From Isoetes taiwanensis (taxonomy: Eukaryota; Streptophyta; Lycopodiopsida; Isoetales; Isoetaceae), in assembly GCA_021234155.1 (NCBI GenBank), contig JAJEKV010000025.1, positions 7,392,531-7,456,530 on the forward strand: DNA of 64,000 nucleotides, given 5' to 3'. A model generated the notes under the pieces. The model saw nothing but the letters and a program-made list of their open reading frames with translations. It was not told the origin of the DNA and searched no databases. The translations under genes and the position numbers were made by a program. Shown in pieces: positions 56,592 to 64,000 of the stretch (position 1 is its first letter; each line of letters starts with the position of its first letter).

Positions 56592-59325
56592 ATGCCACGG
56601 GTTTCCACCTTAGAGCTTCCGGGATGTCCACCACTGCGAGCAATCTGTTCTGATGCTCTTGGTTTCACAAAAGGTAATATTTTACATGCTACCAGAAACC
56701 TAGGGTTTAGGGTTTATCTCTTGGGGTTTATCTTTCAGGGTTTAGGATTCGCTTAATTCTCTGGAAAATTTTCAGTTTTGGCAGTGCGTACTGGGACGGG
56801 AACAAATGGTAGTAACGGGATGGGCATGCCAGAGGTGGTGGCTAGATGGGGCCAGCCAGGTGCGGATCAACGCATCGTGGCTATGTCATTCACAGGTGAA
56901 AGACCACAGGTAAGTATATGTAATTTTACACGAAATAAATTGGATATGTATCTTATTTTTTTCTTCTCTTTCTTAGGGGCTTGCAGTTGCAAGAAAGAAT
57001 GGAACAGTAAGTTGCAATTGTGGCATTATTCGTTCTCATTAGTTGACAGGTTGATTATAATGCATATCCTTTGTGAACCAAGGTTGATGTATTGGATACC
57101 GTTGATGGTGCTGTTACCTCAAGGATTAGCGCTCCAACTAGCTGTCCTGATATTTCCGCAACACATCTTTCTACAGAAGATGGAAGCAACGAAATATGTG
57201 GCGTCCATTTATTTAGACATGCTGACTTCTGGTATGGCAAGGATATGTCAATGTGCAAAAAGCATGTACCTGCAATTGTATAGCTAGATGGATATTAATT
57301 TCGTCATATGCTGCATTTGATGTCGATCAGTTCAAGAGCCGTATTGACTTGCACGGAGAATGGAGTTGTAGGACTGACGCCAATCCAGCACGAATCTTCT
57401 ATAGGCAATACATTCGACTCATCTATATGGAGGATTTGCAACTCTGGGAACGTCTCATGTCTGAAAGTAGACGAGTCTGGAAGATATGCAGCATTTGGGG
57501 GGTATATATTCTAAACTACTTTTTGCTTGACGTTGTTTCTTCCACGCACACCTATGAGGACACCAGCGGATAAAAATATAGCTAGTTGGGCCCGGATAAA
57601 TGGGAACACGTTAACATTTTTGACATGTGATGTTCATTGACTGTTAAAACATTAGGTCAAATGCTTGCATTGGTATAGAGAATAGAAAGCCATTTGTACA
57701 TGTAAGAATCTATATGTAACCCGATAAACAGTTATCAATTTGGTTGCCAGTCCAAGGAAGGTCAACGTGTAATTCTTAGAAGCTGTTTGCTTGAATTGTG
57801 TCTTAAATTGCTCAAGTATATTTTGTTTTGGCCATTTTGCAGAATAAAGGTTGAAATGAGCTTATGGGATCTGGAGAGGCATTCTCGAGTTTGGGAAGCC
57901 AAAAAGGTACTCTCAAAAATTACGGTGGATAGTTGGTTCTACTTTATCTTTTATATGCCTAACCTTGGAAGATAAATTGTGACCTATTTTGACAGCCTAG
58001 GCGTGATAATCTTGGGCTTATATCCCCTTCGTATTATACTGCAGCCACATTTCTAAATAAGGACAGACATGAAAAATTTGCAGTTGGTACTGGTCATCAT
58101 CAGGTCCCTCCCTCCCTCCCTCCCTCCCTTCATAGATGTAATCAAACACATTTCTTTATTTCTTCTTTCTTTCTTTTTCTCTAAATTGCTAGACCTGGTG
58201 GTCTCATAGACGAGTCATCTCATTTCTCTCTACCCACTCTCTCCCTTTCTGAAATCCATGTGTGTGTTTCTCTGCTCGAATCTCTTCTGGTCCTGTGGTG
58301 CTTTTTTCTTGTGTATGAAGGATGGACCCTTACTCTGGCACTAAAAGATGTATTTAGAACTTTGAAATCACTTAAGCCCCGAGATTTTGAAGCTTTTGAT
58401 GAACTTTAAGTTGCTATATATCTTGTTCTTAGTGAATTATGGCCTCTGGTCTGTCGTAAATTGTTTTGTATTTCATCATACTAATTTATGGCACTAAACA
58501 GGTGCGAATTTATGATGCAAAGGCTCAGCGTCGAGCCATTTTATCATTTGAGTATGGAGAATCTCCAATCAAGGCTCTTGCAGAGGACATTGATGGCTTT
58601 ACACTCTACGTTGGAACAGGGGCTGGCAACCTTGGTGCATTTGATATACGAACAGGCAAAGTCTTTATCCTGCCATCTTCAGTTCAGTAACACAATTTTA
58701 TGACTGCTAACATATATGAATATTCAGGAAAGTTACTTGGAGGATTTAAAGGAAAGTGTGCAGGGAGCATCCGTTGCATCACGAGGCATCCATCATTGCC
58801 TCTCATTGCATCTTGTGGTATGATGAACCAAGTTATGATGGACGTTTTTGATTGCTATAACTATTTATATGGACAATGTTGGCTTCAGGACTCGATCGGT
58901 ACTTAAGAATCCATGACAGTAAAAGCAGAAGGCTACTAGCTGCAGTAAGTTTTACTCTATATGTCTGGATTTTACTTGTTCCCATTTAACAAGGAGATGA
59001 CCAGGAGGGAATTACTTCATTTTGACAGGTTTTTCTTAAGCAGCATCTTATATCTGTAGCATTTGAGGACGAGGATTATAGCAAACCAAGTGACACAGGT
59101 CTTTTCATGGTCTTCTAATCGAATGCTTCTGTTTTTATTTGGACCTCTATTTCTGACCTCAATTCTTCTGTCTTTGCAGAGTTGACAGAATCAGCCGATG
59201 ACGTTGTAATCGTGAAGAATGCTAAACTTTCAAAGCTGAATGGCTCCAAAAGAAAATCGAGCAAAAGGAAATTGGCAGAAAGAGGCCATAAAAGGTCAAA
59301 AAGTTCAAAAGAAAATTCTGCATGA
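56592..59325 (+). CDS. WDR74: WD-repeat protein 74/NSA1 homologue, 12 exons, 417 aa
   Basis: Exons: 56592-56673, 56776-56909, 56977-57006, 57083-57231, 57331-57501, 57843-57906, 57996-58103, 58502-58655, 58728-58817, 58889-58944, 59029-59098, 59180-59325 (stop TGA). They sum to 1254 nt in frame. The start MPRVSTLELPGCPPLRA is typical of plant WDR74 proteins. Then come GLAVARKNGT, the LTCTENGVVGL blade, EMSLWDLERHSRVWEAKK, FAVGTGHHQVRIYDAKAQRR, PIKALAEDIDGFTLYVGTGA, GSIRCITRHPSLPLIASCG and LLAAVFLKQHLISVAFEDED: seven-blade WD40 propeller text. The basic serine/lysine-rich tail suits nucleolar targeting. In yeast and animals NSA1/WDR74 acts in the nucleolus in pre-60S ribosome assembly and works with the MTR4 and AAA-ATPase (Rix7/NVL2) machinery. 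All introns are GT-AG except intron 8, best read as GC-AG. No break is seen; this is very likely an active host gene. Confidence 0.93.
56701..56716 (+). promoter_or_regulatory. Telo-box-like motif in intron 1
   Basis: TAGGGTTTAGGGTTTA, the complement of two overlapping AAACCCTA telo-boxes, lies 27 bases after the first exon, with another CAGGGTTTAGG at 56737-56747. Telo-boxes are enriched near the start of plant ribosomal-protein and ribosome-biogenesis genes. That fits this gene's role, though intronic placement is less usual. Confidence 0.5.
58104..58130 (+). repeat. CCCT microsatellite at the intron 7 splice donor
   Basis: The intron begins GTCCCTCCCTCCCTCCC: the repeat starts at the third intron base and replaces the usual GTAAGT-type donor context. 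Exon 7 ends ..HHQ and exon 8 begins VRIYD, both conserved, so the junction is firm. Confidence 0.85.
58656..58727 (+). other. GC-AG intron 8 of the WDR74-like gene
   Basis: Exon 8 ends CGAACAG followed by GCAAAG; the acceptor is TATTCAG followed by GAAAGTTACTT. Joining these gives the conserved T-G-K-L-L-G. A GT-AG alternative three to six bases downstream gives the same protein but with poorer splice consensus. Confidence 0.7.
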
Positions 59326-60015
59326 GATCACAAAATGGTTATCTCTTTTTTGAGAAGGAGGTTGACAGAAGTCTGTTGATTGGTTTGATTCAACAGAAAT
59401 TTGAATGAGCAATAGTATGCTATAAATGTAAATCATTGCACGTTTTTGAAGTGAATCTAATAGCTCTGGAAAAGGAAGCATCTACTTAACTTGTGGATGA
59501 AATGAATTAGCTTTGGAAGATCCAATCTTGGTTTGTGTTTTGTCTTCCAGTTTACTTGACTTCCAAGTTGAAGTTGTGATTCTTAGATGCTGATTTTGTT
59601 TTTAGCACCTTTGCACAAGCGCAAGTCCAGAGTTTCATGCACCATGAGGCTATCCACGTTGCAGCTAGGTGGGTTTTCTTACCATGTGGAAGAAGTTTTT
59701 ACCATTTGATTACATCTACGAACAGGGAAATTAGAGAGAATTAGAAGTTTGTTACGCGAGGACTCTTTGTTTCTGGATCTTGGATGTAGGTTTAAACTGT
59801 AAGATCGATTTTGTTCTAGCTTTGAGGCATTCTCTAAATCTGAATATTACAAGTCCATCTACAGTCTGTTCTCTTTTTGAAGGATTCTTACCCTAACGTT
59901 TGTGTTGATTCACATGTATGTTAGTCTTTGCAAAATGGACATGTACGTATCTTTTGTTGGCTGTTGTGCGCCCATTATGGCTCTGTTAAAAGGGCCCTTG
60001 CGATCATTTTTTCAG
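59326..60015. other. 3' UTR and intergenic DNA
   Basis: Downstream of the WDR74-like stop. No clear polyadenylation signal is chosen. An open frame runs from 59902 into the first candidate exon of the next gene. Confidence 0.4.
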
Positions 60016-61312
60016 CTTTTTGAGTTTAAAGAATCTACACGAACTGGATTTTCACTACAATCCGGACAAGTAGTATCAGAACTTCGTGCAGGTTGCTAAA
60101 GAAATAGAACTTTGCACTGAACTGATTCTGGCTAAGCATTTCTACGTGTTTCTATGCTTTGCTTATGCTATCTCACATAAATCTTATGCCAGAACCCTGC
60201 AATCAGTAAGAATTTGGAAGGGTGAAATATCAGCATATAGCATCTTCAGTTTGATCATTGGCTAATCGATTGCCTCTACTTGAACATTTATGGCCGACTA
60301 CCTCCAAACCTCTCAGCTAACGCCGAAGAGCATTTTTTAAAATCATATGTTCAGAACAGTATAATGGTAACGCACTTGTTTGGTGTTCAATTTGTTAAGG
60401 TTGATCATTAATGAATGTGTGCCAAGCTGTAGGTCTCGGCATTTGATTGCCTCAGTGCCATATTTTGTGCTTTTCCAGTTCCTCCATAAGTAGTTTCTTT
60501 GCTCCAACAAGATATACCAGGTGAAAGTGCATGGATTTTCTTATAATAGCTTTTAAATTTCCCTTATTTATGATCTGATAATTCGTTCATGTTTCCTTTT
60601 TGACACACTTGCAGCTTTACGTACTCTAAGTAATGGAGGTAGAGTTTTTTGCAGGACAACAAGACATGGCAGTTTACTCCAATTTAGATATGTTATCTTG
60701 TCATCTTATTACTCATAAGCTGCAATTTGAATTTCATTGTTTCACAGTTGTTGATGAATCTTCAATTCAGGTCTCTTAACAGGTTGCTTGAAGGTTAAGA
60801 TGCAGTATCCCAAGTTTTGCACATGTATTAGGCCCCATATCTCTCTCCATATCTTTCTGAGACAGCTTCATCAAAGCTGAAAGGTCTAAAGGACTCTCAC
60901 ACATAAATATATGCCTTTGATGTACGAAATCATAAGCATTCACAATCTCATGAACTCACAGGTTCAAGCAGAGGTGTCATCCAATATTGTGTCTATTCAA
61001 ACAGAGCAGGTACATGCTTTGGAATTTTGAAATGCTGCATGTGGTTTATGATACTTTAACTATTTCTGTTATCTAATTCAGCGTTCAACATCTAAGCAAC
61101 TTCATCACTTTCAGTAGACAAGTTTGACATGCTAAATGGGCTGCTTGGAGAATCATATCTTCTTCAGTCAAGCAGTACACTGTTTGCATTCGATAATGCT
61201 TCAGGTAAGTCATTCAATGTGACAGAAACTAGAGAGAACTAAGTTGAGAAACAATAGTTGACTGCGAAAGTGTGCAGTGTTAACATTGAGGTTTGAGTAT
61301 GCCAATTTGTAG
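60016..61312 (+). CDS. Candidate small multi-exon gene, unrecognised
   Basis: Several stretches combine protein-like text with good splice borders. 60016-60091: after TTTTTTCAG, text FKESTRTGFSLQSGQVVSEL, ending GCAG|GTTGCT. 60615 onward: after TTGCAG, text LRTLSNG, with a donor either at GGAG|GTAGAG or further downstream. About 60744-60766: VDESSIQ. About 60831-60882: PYLSPYLSETASSKLK. 60962-61009: RGVIQYCVYSNRA. 61115-61204: DKFDMLNGLLGESYLLQSSS, ending TCAG|GTAAGT. 61278-61312: LTLRFEYANL and stop TAG. Phases of the last three agree. Upstream exons or the start may lie before 60016. I do not recognise the family. It could be real or a string of chance frames. Confidence 0.4.
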
Positions 61313-62821
61313 CGACCTCTCTTGTGTATATGTTTTATATTGCTCTGGCTGGACTTGGTGAAGAATACCTTCCTGGCAAAGGTTGCATACTTCTTTTGTC
61401 AATAGCATAAAGTGAAATCCAATCCTTGCATTGTTGACATATTGATCCCTGTCCACTTATTTGAGCAGTTTCCCTTATCCTTTGATTTATTAAGTATTCA
61501 TGTCCAGCTTTGACAATCAATCTTTCTGAGGTCCACAATCAGCTTAGAAGTAAAGTGAGTTCAGCCTTGAAAACGTCTGAATATGTTTTCTGCAAACGTT
61601 GATAGGGTTTTTTACTTTTTTCCTTATTGATTTTTTGATAAGTAGAAGATTTTGAAGCTATCAAGAAAACATGAGTGATGAAGTGCATAGCTAGGAAACT
61701 GCCCATATCAACCATGACAATGTCATGTTCTACGTTTCATTTGAAAGTTTGCTCCTCTCTTCAGTTCGTTTATATGCCTCAATTGTACAGGGTTATAAAT
61801 AGTACAATGTTATAGAAAGAAAAATTTATTAACCAAGAGACGTAGAGTAGAATGCTAGGACACCTATGGTGTCTTGCATGCAGTCTCGATAAGTAGTGAA
61901 AGGTTTTTGCATTTGTAATTTCTTACAGAAGGTCAGTGTCTTGCATGCAGTTTTGACAAGTAGTGGAAGGTTTTTGCATTTGTAGTTTCTTACAGAAGGT
62001 CAACCTTACAGTAGCAAGGGAATTTAAGTTCCTACTAATGCTTATTGCATGTGCAAAAGGTGGTGAAACTTCACATCATGTTGACTACTCTTCTAGGAAC
62101 ATTTTCTTTGACAATTAGAATGTCCGACTGTTTCACAATTGTAGTTAGGAGCATATTGATCTCATGAGATTGATTGTTCATCAAACTGTTCAAACTGTTC
62201 TAGGACACATTGCTTTCTTTGTTGGGCCAGGCCATTTATGCTACTCTCATGACTCAGTTTGGTCTCACGCAGGTCATTAAAAAGCATCACCGCTTGATAT
62301 GTTTTGAATCAAGCACATGCAAGGGCACATTTCTGACGTTAGATTTTAGGTAAGATTAGGAATTATTTTCTACCAAAGCTTCCTTTCTACACAATGATTG
62401 CAAGTCTAGCTTAAAAATGCTGAAACTTGTTAGTCCATGAGTTTTTGTCTTTCAAACTATGACCTTTCAAATTAGAACAATGTGACATGCTATGCTGGCA
62501 TTTAAAATTCTATTATAACTCTTTTTAACTAATGTGAAACTTAAAACATGTGAAATCTTAATCTTGCCTCCAATCAGAAGAGATGTACAAATTGAAGCAA
62601 TAAATCTACCTTGTTTTTAAATGCAATGGAACATTGTCTTTTGGCTTCCTAATGCATGGATCTTTTTTATTTTGTTGTAGCTTTAATTAGCCCTAATCCT
62701 AACTATAAAATTAAGAAATGTAACATTACCCTTAACATTCATAATTCTTGAACTGGATCCTAACCCTTAAAAGCTTCGTCCTGGTAGTAAGAACTATTTC
62801 GTCTTATTTCGTGTTAAATAA
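61313..62821. other. Non-coding DNA with a tandem duplication
   Basis: No supported gene. A minus-strand open frame at 61538-61335 looks protein-like but is unrecognised and lacks context. A 67-bp tandem duplication lies at 61870-62003. Confidence 0.4.
61870..62003. repeat. 67-bp tandem duplication
   Basis: Units 61870-61936 and 61937-62003 share TGTCTTGCATGCAGT, AGGTTTTTGCATTTGTA and TTTCTTACAGAAGGTCA with few differences. Confidence 0.9.
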
Positions 62822-63230
62822 GGGTGATTTTCTACTATAGTCATAAAATATGACTGTCACATTGAGATATGACACCTTTTATGACTCCAAATCAAAAAAT
62901 ACGACACATAGAATTGAAGCTGTTTTTCTACTATAAGGTGTCATAAAATAAGACAACATCAAAATGCAAATGGAAAATCATCAAAAAATAAGACATGTCT
63001 TATTTTAATGTTATTTTTAACATATGTGACACTGTCTTATTTTATACCGGGGGAAATCCCCCGGTATAAAATAAGACTCCATTCTCCTTAAAAGGAGGAA
63101 CCGAACCTATCCAAGCCTAAATGGGACATGTCTTATTTTTAATAGTAGAAAACCAATTTTTTCTTATTTGCTTATGTGGCCCAATGGAAATGACTAAAAT
63201 ATAAGACACCACTCTAGTGGAAAATCACCC
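62822..63230. mobile_element. Tourist-like (PIF/Harbinger) MITE, 409 bp
   Basis: Terminal inverted repeats start GGGTGATTTTCTACTATAGT on the left; the reversed right end reads GGGTGATTTTCCACTAGAGT, 17 of 20 matching. The 3-bp duplication TAA flanks it (62819-62821 and 63231-63233), which is diagnostic for PIF/Harbinger-type MITEs. It has no coding capacity. Inside are repeated ATAAGACA/TGTCTTAT words and a perfect 21-bp-arm hairpin at 63034-63077. Confidence 0.85.
63034..63077. repeat. Perfect hairpin, 21-bp arms, 2-nt loop
   Basis: The left arm starts GTCTTATTTTATACC and runs into GGGGGA. The loop is AA. The right arm is its exact reverse complement, ending 63077. It lies within the MITE and is either a recent palindromic duplication or the MITE's folding core. 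Confidence 0.95.
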
Positions 63231-63500
63231 TAAGACGATCGGTAAGAACTCCTTAGGTTGAATTTTGCTTTCGCTCCAATAGTGTCTCGACACATGGAAA
63301 CATTCCTTTTCAAGAATGTACCTAAATTTTTTGTTCCCTGCGTCTTTTGTATTTTTTACTTTTACCTCACATTTTGGACATTTACCAACATTATTTCTTT
63401 CTACCCAATACCTCAAACATTTGCACAACATTCCAGATCCATAGTTTTCAATCAGAACTAGTTTATCATTATACGTACGCTTGTTTACGCAACATTCCAA
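63225..63500 (-). pseudogene. RING-finger-like fragment
   Basis: The minus-strand text GSGMLCKCLRYWVERNNVGK, followed by CPKCEVKVKNTKD, resembles the second half of a RING finger of the RFWD3 type (C-x-x-x-W-x-x-R, then KCPxC and a basic stretch). The first zinc-ligand half is not seen upstream. The frame's 3' end touches the MITE border. It is either an exon fragment or a fossil; similarity is short and tentative. Confidence 0.3.
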
Positions 63501-64000
63501 TGTGGAAACGTCACATTCACTCTTCCTGTGATCTGTGATCAGAAGTCATGTTTGGCCCATTCATTGCTCAACTACTTGAACAGGTTGCAAAATGCCAGTC
63601 AAGAGGATAGAGTTTTGCCTTGTGGACACAAGAAGAAACTCCGTCAAAAGCTAGTGATTAGATTATGTACACTTTAGCAACTCTTTTGCTGGTAAATGGC
63701 CAGCTTACAAGCGAAGCTTTATCAAACATCGATTTAAGCCCAAACATAATTTTGTTCATTTTGTTGTGAATAGGTACATATGAACTTGCATATAAAAAAG
63801 CTTCCGTGCATGGGGATGCTTTTAACTAAGCTATGTTTGAGACATTTGTTAGGGACAAAATTGCAAAGAGCAATCAATGAGAAATGAATTTAATCACAAA
63901 TATACTTATTACAATCTATCAAGTACAAACCACTAATACAACTAGAAGACACTAGCAGGTGTGGGGGCAGATTCTATTGGACAGGGTGGTGGATGGGACT
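63501..64000. other. Right-edge non-coding DNA
   Basis: I see nothing I can name in this stretch. Confidence 0.4.

Noticed and set aside
61335-61538. Minus-strand 67-codon frame with protein-like text
   Set aside because: Looks partly coding but matches no family I know and has no supporting splice sites or start context.

Overview
The window is nuclear DNA of a land plant. The evidence is a spliced plant-type WDR74/NSA1 ribosome-biogenesis gene, PPR-gene fossils, an F-box/kelch fragment, and plant-style hAT, MULE, Tourist-like and Ty3 elements. The retroelement tails, the PPR fossils and the short introns would suit a fern, lycophyte or other slowly purged genome, but the sequence does not settle the lineage. 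Overall it is AT-rich, gene-poor and repeat-rich.

Layout: 1.1-5.1 kb is a hAT element with 16-bp terminal inverted repeats (TIRs) and a decayed transposase. 6.4-7.6 kb is a 5'-truncated LINE with a 12-bp target-site duplication (TSD) and a TATTC tail. 11.9-20.0 kb is a decayed Ty3-type element on the minus strand, with integrase followed by a long post-pol region. Two elements sit inside it: a 1.87-kb TIR element carrying head-to-head SWIM-finger and methyltransferase-like ORFs, and a tandem pair of Helentron-like units. 20.4-25.3 kb holds PPR and kelch fossils. 27.0-51.5 kb is one MULE flanked by a 9-bp A9 duplication. It is split by a chromovirus (29.2-50.5 kb, TSD TCAAG), which is in turn split by two insertions: one in pol (about 33.3-38.0 kb) and one in the 3' LTR (about 40.4-49.2 kb). 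The second contains a younger LTR element with its own TSD, AGTAC.

The clear host gene is at 56.6-59.3 kb: twelve exons encoding 417 residues, with a first-intron telo-box-like motif and two weak 5' splice sites around exon 8. A second, unrecognised small gene may lie at 60.0-61.3 kb. A Tourist-like MITE and a RING-like fragment close the window.

The most unusual structures are three palindromes (15.35, 24.18 and 40.67 kb). They share a core of about 45 nt, but the outer stem arms differ at each locus. Next in interest are the SWIM/methyltransferase TIR element, the asymmetric-TIR tandem pair, and a short acidic ORF embedded in the chromovirus LTRs. All calls were made by reading the sequence; no search was run.
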